The position numbers were made by a program, and so were the translations under genes. A DNA stretch of 30,758 nucleotides, taken from positions 1-30,758 of the forward strand of contig CAZXDP010000031.1 in the NCBI GenBank assembly GCA_964639255.1, written 5' to 3'. Of the stretch, positions 7,506-15,526 are shown in pieces. Positions within the stretch are counted from its first letter, which is position 1, and each line of letters begins with the position of its first letter. The stretch comes from NZQO01 sp964639255 (lineage in GTDB: Bacteria; Bacteroidota; Bacteroidia; Flavobacteriales; Flavobacteriaceae). Below the pieces are notes generated by a model. It saw only the letters and a program-made list of their open reading frames with translations, did no database searches and was not told where the DNA came from.

Positions 7506-8654
7506 ATGCGCAAGATTATTTTAACTGGTATTGGTGCTCTCATTCTCGTTGGCGCCATCATCGCCGCTTATGTTATTGTTTCAAGTAATACCAAGGATAA
7601 ACCCAAAGTCGAAAAAGTAGTAAAAACCGTTTTCGCCAAAACGGCTCAAAATACTACCGTACCTATAGTCATACCCGCCAACGGGAATCTCATCGCCAAA
7701 AATAGGCTGGAACTGTACGCGGAAGTACAGGGCATTTTTGAAAGCAGTGCGCACGATTTCAAAGCGGGTCAGGAATACCGAAAGGGACAGACGTTGTTGC
7801 GTATCAACGCATCGGAATTCTACGCTTCGGTACAGGCGGCAAAGAGTGAATTCTACAATTTGATTACTTCGCTTATGCCCGATTTGAGACTGGATTATCC
7901 AGAGGCGTTTCCAAAGTGGCAATCCTACCTAAATTCTTTCAACATTAATGAATCGGTACCACCGTTGCCAGAGATTTCTTCTGAAAATGTCAAGTATTTT
8001 ATTACCGGGCGTGGGGTGTATGCCTCTTACTACAACCTGAAGAACTTAGAACAACGGTTGGGGAAATACTATATTACAGCTCCTTTTACAGGAGTGCTAA
8101 CCGAGGCGCTCGTCACCCGTGGCACCTTAGTTAGGCAGGGACAAAAGCTCGGTGAGTTTATCGATACCTCGGTATACGAACTCGAACTCTCCATAAGCAA
8201 ATCGTATAGCGATTTGCTAAAACTGGGCGAAACAGTGGAGTTGAGCGCTCCCGATAGTGACGCTACCTACACGGGTACGGTAGCTCGCGTTAACCAACGT
8301 ATTGACCAAGATACCCAAACCATTAAAGTATTTGTAGAGGTACGGGGCGAAGACCTAAAAGAAGGAATGTACTTGGAAGCACAATTGGAAGCTAGGGAAG
8401 AACCAAATGCCATTAAGATTTCCAGAAAATTATTGGTAGACCAGGACCAGATATTCATCCTTAAAGATAGCGTGCTCGATGTCCTAGAGGTACGCCCTGT
8501 ATACTTTGGCGACACTGATGTCGTTGTAAAAGGCGTTCCCGATGGTACACAGATAATAACCCGTCCCGTTCCTGGAGCCTATGCCGGGATGCTGGTAAAG
8601 GTTCAGCAAGATGAAAATTCATCGGCGAGTACGCCGTTGCAATCGCAAGAATAG
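7506..8654 (+). CDS. RND efflux membrane fusion protein (HlyD/AcrA type)
   Basis: A 382-residue periplasmic adaptor subunit. An N-terminal hydrophobic helix (about residues 4-26, ILTGIGALILVGAIIAAYVI) anchors it in the inner membrane. It then shows a first lipoyl half (IPANGNLIAKNRLELYAEV), a connecting region, a second lipoyl half (YYITAPFTGVLTEALVTRGTLVRQGQKLGEF), a beta-barrel domain (TYTGTVARVNQRIDQDTQTIKVFVEV) and a membrane-proximal C-terminus. The region between the lipoyl halves (about residues 110-180) contains several prolines (LDYPEAFPKW, ESVPPLPE), so it is not a plain long coiled-coil hairpin as in AcrA. The stop codon is immediately followed by the ATG of the pump gene, with no intergenic base, so the two are translationally linked. 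Substrate is not predictable. Confidence 0.92.
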   Translation: MRKIILTGIGALILVGAIIAAYVIVSSNTKDKPKVEKVVKTVFAKTAQNTTVPIVIPANGNLIAKNRLELYAEVQGIFESSAHDFKAGQEYRKGQTLLRINASEFYASVQAAKSEFYNLITSLMPDLRLDYPEAFPKWQSYLNSFNINESVPPLPEISSENVKYFITGRGVYASYYNLKNLEQRLGKYYITAPFTGVLTEALVTRGTLVRQGQKLGEFIDTSVYELELSISKSYSDLLKLGETVELSAPDSDATYTGTVARVNQRIDQDTQTIKVFVEVRGEDLKEGMYLEAQLEAREEPNAIKISRKLLVDQDQIFILKDSVLDVLEVRPVYFGDTDVVVKGVPDGTQIITRPVPGAYAGMLVKVQQDENSSASTPLQSQE

Positions 8655-11600
8655 ATGAGAAAGATAATTTCCTATTTTATACGATATGAGGTGGCGGTGA
8701 ATGTGCTCATTCTTGCCTTTATCATATTTGGGGTAATAGGGATTCTTCAGCTAAAATCTTCTTTTTTTCCGCTACAGGAGTCGGAAATTATCAATATAAA
8801 CATCGCCTATCCCGGTGCCGCCCCCCAGGAGATCGAAGAAGGCGTGGTTCTCAAGATCGAGGACAATTTAAAGGGCCTTATAGGGGTTGAACGGGTAACT
8901 TCGGTATCTCGCGAGAACGGCGGAAGCATCACGGTAGAGATTGAAAGTGATGAAGATATTGACGATATGCTGGCCGAAGTGAAGAACGCTGTCGATCGTG
9001 TTCCCAATTTCCCCACGGGTATGGAGCCTTTGGTGGTGGCCAAACAGGAAAACATACGCCAAACCATAGATTTTGCCATTAGCGGTGATAATATCGATCT
9101 GGCCGCCCTCAAGCAAATTGGGAGAAGGGTAGAGAACGACCTAAGGGCGATGGAGGGCATTAGCCAGATAAACATAACGGGCTATCCGGAAGAGGAAATA
9201 GAAATTGCGGTGCGCGAAAACGATTTGCTGGCCTACAACTTGACCTTTGCCGAAGTAGCCGCCGCGGTGTCGCAGGCAAATATCCTTACCACGGGAGGCA
9301 ACATTAAGACCGAGGCCGAAGATTACCTCATTCGGGCCAACAATAGGTCCTACTATGGCGATGAACTCAACAATCTTGTAGTGCGTTCTCGGCCCGATGG
9401 CACGGTAGTGCGGCTTCGAGATGTCGCCTCGGTGACCGATCGTTTTTCTGAAACCCCTAACGCTTCCTATTTTAACGGAAATGTTGCCGTAAATATTGAA
9501 ATTACCAATACCAATAGCGAAGATCTTATTTCGACGGCCGATAAGGTGAACGAATATATTGACGAATTTAACGCAAAATACACTGGTGTTCAAATAGATG
9601 TGGTGAGCGACTCTTCAATTCGTTTGGAGCAACGTACACGGCTCTTGCTGGAAAACGGTGCCGTAGGAATTTTTCTTGTACTGTTCTTTCTCTCTTTTTT
9701 CCTAAACACGCGCTTGGCATTTTGGGTGGCTTTTGGTTTGCCCATATCCTTCTTGGGGATGTTTATATTCGCCGCGCAATTTGATGTCACCATCAACGTG
9801 CTGTCGCTCTTCGGAATGATAATCGTGATAGGAATTTTGGTTGACGACGGAATCGTTATCGCCGAAAATATCTACCAGCATTTTGAGAAGGGAAAATCGC
9901 GCGTGCAGGCTGCCATAGATGGTACGATGGAAGTGTTGCCGCCCATCACGGCTGCCATTACCACCACGGTGCTCGCCTTTTCCACCTTCCTGTTCTTGGA
10001 TGGGCGAATAGGCGATTTCTTCAGCGAGGTTTCGGTAATCGTGATACTAACATTGGTCGTTTCCCTGGTGGAAGCACTTATCATTCTTCCGGCGCACATC
10101 GCCCATTCCAAGGCCTTGGTTGCTATGACCGATACAGAAAAGGAAAAGAAAAAGGGTATCGATAAGTTATTCGTAAAACTTCGGAAATTCAACGAGTATG
10201 GTGATCAGTTTATGCGCTATTGTCGGGATAACCTATATAGCCCCGTACTCAAGTTTGCCCTTCGACAGCGGTTTATAACGTTCTCCATTATTTTGGCCGC
10301 CATGATTTTAACGGTTGCCAGTATGATGGGTGGCATTATCCGCACCGCGTTCTTTCCAAATATTGCCAGCGATAGGGTGAGCATCGATTTGCTGATGCCA
10401 GAGGGAACCAACCCTCAAATCACCGATTCCATCATAACCATGGTAGAAGAGGCCGCTTGGGCCGTAAATGAGGATTATACGGCGCGGCAAACAGGAAACA
10501 AGCAGGTGGTTGAAAACATCATTAAACGAGTAGGTCCTGGGAATAACAAAGCCTCATTGCAGGTAAACCTGTTGCCGGGTGAAGAGCGCGATTTCTCTTC
10601 TCCAGAAATTACCAACTCCATTCGCGATGCCGTAGGTCAAGTGTATGGCGTTGAACGATTAACTTTCGGTTCTGGGGGCAATTTTGGGGGCAGTCCTGTG
10701 TCTATCTCATTGCTGGGAAATAATACAGATGAGCTAAAAGCTGCCAAGGAAGAGCTTCGTGCCGTATTGGAAGAAAATCCCGAGTTGGCCGATGTCACCG
10801 ATACCGACCCCGAGGGAATTAAGGAAATTAACATTGAACTTAAGCAAACCGCCTACGCCTTGGGCCTTAACCTCCAAGAAGTGATGAGCCAGGTACGTGC
10901 TGGATTTTTTGGGCTGCAAGCGCAGCGCTTTCAACGAGGTCAAGATGAGATTCGAGTTTGGGTGCGCTATGACAGAGGCAATAGAGAATCGATAAACGAT
11001 TTGGATGATATGCGCATTGTAACCCCTGGTGGACAGCGTGTTCCGTTTTCAGAAATTGCCTCGTACGAAATCAAACGGGGCGAAGAATCTATTAGTCATC
11101 TTAACGGAATGAGGGAAATTCAGGTAAATGCCGATTTGAACGACCCGAAAGCCAGTCCTACAGAAATCTTATTGGATATCGAAACGAATATCATGCCCGA
11201 AATACTATCAAAATACCCAACGGTAAGCGTATTGTATGAAGGGCAGAATAGGGAGGCTAACAAATTGGAACAATCTGCCACGCTCGTTGTGCCCATCGTT
11301 ATCTTCTTGATTTATGTGGTCATTGCCTTTACCTTCAGGAGCTATAGCCAACCGCTACTATTATTGTTAATGATTCCATTTAGCTTTATCGCCGTGGGGT
11401 GGGGGCACTGGTTCCACGATTTTCCGATCAACATACTCTCGGCCTTGGGCATTATTGCACTTATTGGTATTATGGTAAACGACGGCTTGGTGCTCATAGG
11501 GAAGTTCAATTCCTATTTAAAGGAAGGCATACCGTTCGATACTGCACTTTACGAGGCGGGTAGGGCACGATTTAGAGCCATATTTTTAACATCTATCACA

Positions 11601-11843
11601 ACTATTGCCGGTATTGCTCCATTGTTGTTGGAAAAAAGCCGTCAGGCGCAATTTTTAAAGCCCATGGCCATTTCCATCGCCTATGGAATTGGCATCGCAA
11701 CGGTGCTCACCTTAATCATGCTACCCATGCTCCTATCTTTTACCAACAGCGTAAAAACAAGCGCCAAGTGGCTTAGAACGGGCAATAAAGTGAAGAAAGA
11801 AGAAGTAGAACGTGCCATTAAGGAACAACATGAAGCTGCCTAA
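8655..11843 (+). CDS. RND-family efflux pump, inner-membrane transporter
   Basis: A 1062-residue transporter with the duplicated RND plan: one N-terminal helix, a large periplasmic loop, a block of six helices, then the same again. Early motifs include SSFFPLQESEIININIAYPGAAPQ. The fourth-helix proton-relay motif is present as GILVDDGIVIAEN with Asp397 and Asp398, matching the AcrB Asp407/Asp408 pair. In the tenth helix the position of the AcrB lysine is occupied by Asn-Asp (GIMVNDGLVLIG, Asn942/Asp943), a variant seen in RND branches other than AcrB. The pump would exchange protons for an exported small molecule taken from the periplasm or membrane. Its start abuts the fusion-protein stop and its end overlaps the TolC-like gene by 14 bases, forming a complete tripartite system. 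Multidrug or a more specialised substrate is equally possible. Confidence 0.93.
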   Translation: MRKIISYFIRYEVAVNVLILAFIIFGVIGILQLKSSFFPLQESEIININIAYPGAAPQEIEEGVVLKIEDNLKGLIGVERVTSVSRENGGSITVEIESDEDIDDMLAEVKNAVDRVPNFPTGMEPLVVAKQENIRQTIDFAISGDNIDLAALKQIGRRVENDLRAMEGISQINITGYPEEEIEIAVRENDLLAYNLTFAEVAAAVSQANILTTGGNIKTEAEDYLIRANNRSYYGDELNNLVVRSRPDGTVVRLRDVASVTDRFSETPNASYFNGNVAVNIEITNTNSEDLISTADKVNEYIDEFNAKYTGVQIDVVSDSSIRLEQRTRLLLENGAVGIFLVLFFLSFFLNTRLAFWVAFGLPISFLGMFIFAAQFDVTINVLSLFGMIIVIGILVDDGIVIAENIYQHFEKGKSRVQAAIDGTMEVLPPITAAITTTVLAFSTFLFLDGRIGDFFSEVSVIVILTLVVSLVEALIILPAHIAHSKALVAMTDTEKEKKKGIDKLFVKLRKFNEYGDQFMRYCRDNLYSPVLKFALRQRFITFSIILAAMILTVASMMGGIIRTAFFPNIASDRVSIDLLMPEGTNPQITDSIITMVEEAAWAVNEDYTARQTGNKQVVENIIKRVGPGNNKASLQVNLLPGEERDFSSPEITNSIRDAVGQVYGVERLTFGSGGNFGGSPVSISLLGNNTDELKAAKEELRAVLEENPELADVTDTDPEGIKEINIELKQTAYALGLNLQEVMSQVRAGFFGLQAQRFQRGQDEIRVWVRYDRGNRESINDLDDMRIVTPGGQRVPFSEIASYEIKRGEESISHLNGMREIQVNADLNDPKASPTEILLDIETNIMPEILSKYPTVSVLYEGQNREANKLEQSATLVVPIVIFLIYVVIAFTFRSYSQPLLLLLMIPFSFIAVGWGHWFHDFPINILSALGIIALIGIMVNDGLVLIGKFNSYLKEGIPFDTALYEAGRARFRAIFLTSITTIAGIAPLLLEKSRQAQFLKPMAISIAYGIGIATVLTLIMLPMLLSFTNSVKTSAKWLRTGNKVKKEEVERAIKEQHEAA

Positions 11844-13149
11844 AAGAATCTTTACAGTACTATTCTTATTGCTTGCGGTTGCAGCGAGCGCCCAACAGTT
11901 GCTAACCAAGCAGGAAGCCATTGCCCAGACCCTGGAAAACAATTTTGGAATAGGTGTTGCCGGTAACCAACTCGAAATTGCCGAGAATAACAAGAGCATC
12001 CTAAACTCCGGTTTCCTGCCTTCTATCATAGGGAATGCCGGCGGAAATTACAATATAGAAGATCAAGACGTAACGTTCAACAATGGGGAAACGAATACTG
12101 TTTTGGGCGCAGAAACCACCCAATACAATGCCTCTGTCAACCTTAACTACACCCTCTTCGATGGTCTGGGGCGTTGGTATACCTATAAGCGCTTAAAGGA
12201 AGAATATAACCTTTCTGAATTGGAGGTTCGACAGACCATCGAAACAACCATGCTCCAGTTGTTCTCTGTGTATTTTGAAGTGGCTCGGCTTTCAGAAAAT
12301 ATTTCGGTGTTAGAAGAAACCTACGGCAACACCAAAGACCGTCTTGTGCGGGCAGAATATGGCTTCGAATATGGACAGAACAACAAATTGGAAGTGTTGA
12401 ACGCGGAAGTGGATTTGGTGACAGACAGCATTAATCTTATGAATGCCCGGCAACAGTTGAGAAATACCAAGCGAGATTTAACCGTTGTGCTGAACAGCGA
12501 ACTATCCCGGGATTTTTCCGTAGATACCACCGTAGCATTCTTGGGCGATTTGCAAATGGATCGATTTATCGCCACGGCCGACACCAACAATTTGCGTTTG
12601 CTACAGGCGCGGAACAACATTACCATTAGCGGATACAATTACAAGGCCAGTAAGGCCGTGTACCTTCCTACGGTGGGACTTACGGGTTCCTATGGGTGGA
12701 ACCAAGGGGAATTTCCCGTAACCAGCTTTCTAAGCTCCCGAACCACAACGGGATTTGCCGCGGGCGTAAATTTAACCTGGAACCTTTTCGACGGCGGCAG
12801 CGGTATTACCTCAGTTAAAAATGCACGTATCCAAAAAGACACGCAAGAGCTTCAGTATTTACAAATTGAAAATGAAGTGCAGCGCGATATCGCCAATGCC
12901 AAGGGTAATTACGACAACTTATTGGAGGTGTACTCCCTGCAAGAGCAAAATGTGGTTACGGCACAAAACAATTACGATCGCTCTCAAGAACGGTACAAAC
13001 TTGGGCAAATCACCTCTGTTGAACTCCGACAGGCGCAAATAAATTTGCTCAACGCCAAAACCAACAAGAATTTAGCAAAATACGAAGCGAAGTTGGCCGA
13101 ATTGCAATTGCTGCAACTCACTGGGCAATTGCTAAATATCGAATTGTAA
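11830..13149 (+). CDS. TolC-family outer-membrane efflux protein
   Basis: A 439-residue outer-membrane channel protein. I chose the ATG at 11830 over an in-frame GTG at 11812 because the protein then begins with a clean signal peptide (MKLPKRIFTVLFLLLAVAASAQQ) and the GTG adds only six extra residues inside the pump gene. The mature protein has two repeated halves rich in long helices and Asn/Gln (EAIAQTLENNFGIGVAGNQL near the start; QNNYDRSQERYKLGQITSVELRQAQINLL near the end), as in the OEP/TolC family. Trimers would form the tunnel linked to the adaptor and pump encoded just upstream. It overlaps the pump gene by 14 bases and its stop shares one base with the start of the next small gene (TAATG), so all are probably one transcript. 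Confidence 0.92.
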   Translation: MKLPKRIFTVLFLLLAVAASAQQLLTKQEAIAQTLENNFGIGVAGNQLEIAENNKSILNSGFLPSIIGNAGGNYNIEDQDVTFNNGETNTVLGAETTQYNASVNLNYTLFDGLGRWYTYKRLKEEYNLSELEVRQTIETTMLQLFSVYFEVARLSENISVLEETYGNTKDRLVRAEYGFEYGQNNKLEVLNAEVDLVTDSINLMNARQQLRNTKRDLTVVLNSELSRDFSVDTTVAFLGDLQMDRFIATADTNNLRLLQARNNITISGYNYKASKAVYLPTVGLTGSYGWNQGEFPVTSFLSSRTTTGFAAGVNLTWNLFDGGSGITSVKNARIQKDTQELQYLQIENEVQRDIANAKGNYDNLLEVYSLQEQNVVTAQNNYDRSQERYKLGQITSVELRQAQINLLNAKTNKNLAKYEAKLAELQLLQLTGQLLNIEL

Positions 13150-13328
13150 TGCACGAGCATTTTTTTCAATGCCCTTATTGCTGGGAGACTATTTCAATGT
13201 TGTTAGACTCGTCCGTTAGCGCGAGCTATGTAGAAGATTGCGAGGTGTGCTGCAACCCTATTGAGGTCGATTTTTCTTTTGAAAATAACGTATTGGTTTC
13301 ATTTTCAGCAGAAAGTATAGGGCAATAG
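13149..13328 (+). CDS. Small CPXCG-type cysteine-rich protein
   Basis: A 59-residue reading frame that is real despite its size: it starts in a TAATG overlap with the TolC-like gene and reads MHEHFFQCPYCWETIS, then YVEDCEVCCNPIEVDF. This matches the small cysteine-rich CPXCG family: one CPxC pair (Cys8/Cys11) and a second cluster Cys31, Cys34, Cys35. The first motif is CPYCW rather than the usual CPYCG. The cysteines suggest a zinc-binding knuckle. There is no signal peptide, so it should be cytoplasmic, and no function is established for the family. The stop-start overlap points to translational coupling with the efflux operon. A similar acidic C-terminal half (EVDFSFENN) is common in the family. 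Confidence 0.85.
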   Translation: MHEHFFQCPYCWETISMLLDSSVSASYVEDCEVCCNPIEVDFSFENNVLVSFSAESIGQ

Positions 13329-13361
13329 TTCAATTTTTCCTACCTTGTAAAGGCAACTTAG

Positions 13362-13369
13362 AAAGGAGG
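13362..13369 (+). promoter_or_regulatory. Strong Shine-Dalgarno before the STAS-like gene
   Basis: AAAGGAGG ends six bases before the ATG at 13376, which is an almost ideal Shine-Dalgarno sequence at ideal spacing. No other start that I examined in this window has anything comparable, in line with the phylum's general lack of Shine-Dalgarno use. It could pair with the upstream CCTACCTT (13339-13346), leaving a single bulged A. Confidence 0.8.
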
Positions 13370-13375
13370 ATAGGT

Positions 13376-13729
13376 ATGCTGTCAGATTTCAGTTTTTCAG
13401 AAAACACCGTCGGATTTTTGGTAGAGGGTAGCTTTAGCCAAGAAACGGCGTCGAAGCTGATTGCAACCATCGAGTCGAAGCTTGATTTCTACGATACCAT
13501 AAACCTCTACATCGAAGATACAGGTATCGAGCATTTTTCGCTCAAGGCGCTTGCCGATGAAATTCTATTTAAATTTAAGCATTCTGAAAGGTTCAACAAG
13601 GTAGCTTTGGTCACCGACCGCAAATGGCTACAGGCGTGCAATAATCTACTGGACGTGTTTGGAACTACCAATGCACGCAATTTCGCTACGGAGGATAGGT
13701 TAAAAGCCCTTTCGTGGATTATGGAGTAA
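13376..13729 (+). CDS. SpoIIAA/STAS-like (SEC14-type) small protein
   Basis: A 117-residue soluble protein resembling the SpoIIAA-like (STAS/SEC14 fold) family. Alternating strands and helices are seen: FSENTVGFLVEGSFS, a helix with ETASKLIATIESKL, the strand INLYIEDTGIEHFSL, the helix ALADEILFKFKHSERFNKVALVTDRKWLQ, and a C-terminal ATEDRLKALSWI. The last block corresponds to the usual ending of the family, where a short helix closes the sheet. No catalytic role is known; related proteins may bind small ligands or lipids, or act as anti-anti-sigma-like partners, but nothing here shows which. It has the only strong Shine-Dalgarno seen in the window. The gene is 47 bases after the CPXCG gene in the same direction and ends four bases from the convergent AsmA-like gene, with no terminator in between. 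Confidence 0.75.
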   Translation: MLSDFSFSENTVGFLVEGSFSQETASKLIATIESKLDFYDTINLYIEDTGIEHFSLKALADEILFKFKHSERFNKVALVTDRKWLQACNNLLDVFGTTNARNFATEDRLKALSWIME

Positions 13730-13733
13730 GTCG

Positions 13734-15284
13734 CTACAGAAGGATGGCTTTCAGCCCGGCTCTCACATTTAGCCAGAGAAAGTTGAATATCGATTTGTTC
13801 GTAACCCGTTGCACCTTGGCCGAACCATCTTTAAAATCGTTATCCGATCCGTTGCTATTGTTCGCCAGCAGCAGGTTTGCGAAGGTGGAGATAAGCCAAT
13901 TTTTTTCATTTTCATTTTTTTCCATCACCTTTACCTTAAATTGGTCAAATTTCATCCTAAAGTCCACGTGCGATACCGTATTGTGGCCGTCTATGGTAAA
14001 ATAGGTTTGCTGGGCATCGCCACGAAGCCTCACCAAAAGGTTGGGCTCGGTAAACTTGTTAAGTTCAGAGGCATTTAAATGGCCCACATCTGCCCGAAAG
14101 GTGAAGGCATCGCTTTTATCGTTCACATCGAAGCTCCAGGTTACCTGAAAGGGCGCCTCGTCCATAAATTGAGCTTTAATATCTATGGTGGTTTCCTCGT
14201 CTGCTCCGTAAGTGTTGCTTAGCCGGGCAATGGACGCATTGAAGTCTGAAAAGGTAATCGTCCCCCCATGGGTGCCTTCCTTCACTTTTTCGGTGTATTG
14301 TATGTTAGCTTGGGTTATGGCTGCAGAATCGATGGTTAACTGAAAGGGAAGCTCTCGCAGCATCTTGCTATAAAGGGGTTTTGTAGATGGGTCGTCTGCA
14401 ACCAGTTTGTTCCGGAAAATATACAAGAAGGGCGATTGAAGGTGCAGTTTCTGGCTCGAAAAAAAGAATTGGGAATCCCTGAAGCCAAAATCAATGGCCT
14501 GCAATGCTACTTGGTCGATTTCCAGATTGAAGTGATCCCGTTCACGCTTCAGCAATTGTGCGTGGCGCTCACGCCCATATTTAGTCTTTAATCGTACTTT
14601 TTCCAATAATAGGTTTCTGTGTTCAATGGTGGCCTTGCCCGCCGTAATATTCTCGTACTGACTTGTTTTAGCAAATATGGAATCGGCTCGTAAGGAATAG
14701 CTTCCGTACCGAAACGGAATGGCTGATTGTAGCGAGGCCGAATCGAGACGAATGTTATTGAGTTCCAAATCGAGGCTTGGGGTATGCACCGAAACAGAAT
14801 CTTCGGTTTTATCGTATACAGTAAGACTAGCATCCCTAATCTTGAACCGGTCGAGCAGTAGTTGCTTTTTAAAATTTCCAGGGGAGCCAGCGGTCGTTGT
14901 ATCCGTTTTTGATGCTTTTTTATGGGGATGGTAAAGCACCACGGGATGGTTGAGCGTAAGTTGTTTCAGTATGATCTTATTTGAGAAAAAGTATTCCCAA
15001 TAATCCAGTTTATGTAATTGTAAGGTATCAGCCGAAATATTGGTATGAACCTCTCCAGAGGTGCTATTCCGTATAACGAAGTTTGGGTTTAGAAGGTGAG
15101 CGCTACCATTCCATAGATCCAATTGCAAGAATTGGTAATTGGCGGTGATATTTTCAGGTAGTCCTTGGTTTACAAAGGTTTCAAATTTGTTCTTGAGTAC
15201 GGTCCTGGCAACGAAATATCCCACAATACTGATTAGAAGCAGGCCTCCCAGAACCCATAAAATAACTTTACTGGTTTTCGACAT
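13734..15284 (-). CDS. AsmA/DUF748-like membrane-anchored periplasmic protein
   Basis: A 516-residue protein with one N-terminal transmembrane helix (about residues 7-27, VILWVLGGLLLISIVGYFVA) and a long periplasmic region rich in beta strands. The pattern of leading segments (LQLDLWNGSAHLLNPNFVI, ISADTLQLHKLDYWEYFFSNKIILKQLTLNHPVV) and later repeats of the kind FDVNDKSDAFTFRADVGHLNASELNKF resembles AsmA-like / DUF748 proteins, which relate to the bridge-like lipid-transfer family. A role in outer-membrane lipid homeostasis is known for some relatives; here it is only inferred. The gene stands alone on its strand, convergent with the STAS-like gene. TATATTTA at 15295 down to 15288, close to the start codon, is a seven-of-eight match to the -7 consensus. 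Confidence 0.72.
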   Translation of the reverse strand: MSKTSKVILWVLGGLLLISIVGYFVARTVLKNKFETFVNQGLPENITANYQFLQLDLWNGSAHLLNPNFVIRNSTSGEVHTNISADTLQLHKLDYWEYFFSNKIILKQLTLNHPVVLYHPHKKASKTDTTTAGSPGNFKKQLLLDRFKIRDASLTVYDKTEDSVSVHTPSLDLELNNIRLDSASLQSAIPFRYGSYSLRADSIFAKTSQYENITAGKATIEHRNLLLEKVRLKTKYGRERHAQLLKRERDHFNLEIDQVALQAIDFGFRDSQFFFSSQKLHLQSPFLYIFRNKLVADDPSTKPLYSKMLRELPFQLTIDSAAITQANIQYTEKVKEGTHGGTITFSDFNASIARLSNTYGADEETTIDIKAQFMDEAPFQVTWSFDVNDKSDAFTFRADVGHLNASELNKFTEPNLLVRLRGDAQQTYFTIDGHNTVSHVDFRMKFDQFKVKVMEKNENEKNWLISTFANLLLANNSNGSDNDFKDGSAKVQRVTNKSIFNFLWLNVRAGLKAILL

Positions 15285-15357
15285 ACTTAAATATAAGCAA
15301 CATAGGTGTAGCGATGAAAATTTTAGGAAATTCTGTTAAATTTAGCTGCCCAGAGTA

Positions 15358-15387
15358 TTGCAGACTCCAAAAAGCATTGTATATTTG
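15358..15387 (+). promoter_or_regulatory. Promoter of the initiator tRNA gene
   Basis: TTG at 15358-15360, a 19-base spacer and TATATTTG at 15380-15387 match the Bacteroidota -33/-7 pattern (TTG and TAnnTTTG). The tRNA begins 11 bases after the -7 element, so a short leader would be trimmed by RNase P. It is the best-formed promoter in the window. Confidence 0.8.
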
Positions 15388-15397
15388 CAGTCCACAT

Positions 15398-15470
<73 letters not shown>

Positions 15471-15472
15471 CT

Positions 15473-15507
15473 AAAAAAAACCACAGCCAAATGCTGTGGT
15501 TTTTTTA
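15473..15507. terminator. Bidirectional terminator between tRNA-fMet and the TPR gene
   Basis: CCACAGC (15481-15487) pairs perfectly with GCTGTGG (15493-15499) over a five-base loop. An A-tract precedes the stem and a T-tract follows it. The flanking A and T runs let it serve both the plus-strand tRNA and the minus-strand TPR gene that converges on it. Confidence 0.9.
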
Positions 15508-15526
15508 TTTTATCAAGGGATGCAGA

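Noticed and set aside
11812..11829. GTG start for the TolC-like protein
   Set aside because: It adds six residues before an ATG that opens a clean signal peptide, so the ATG at 11830 is preferred.
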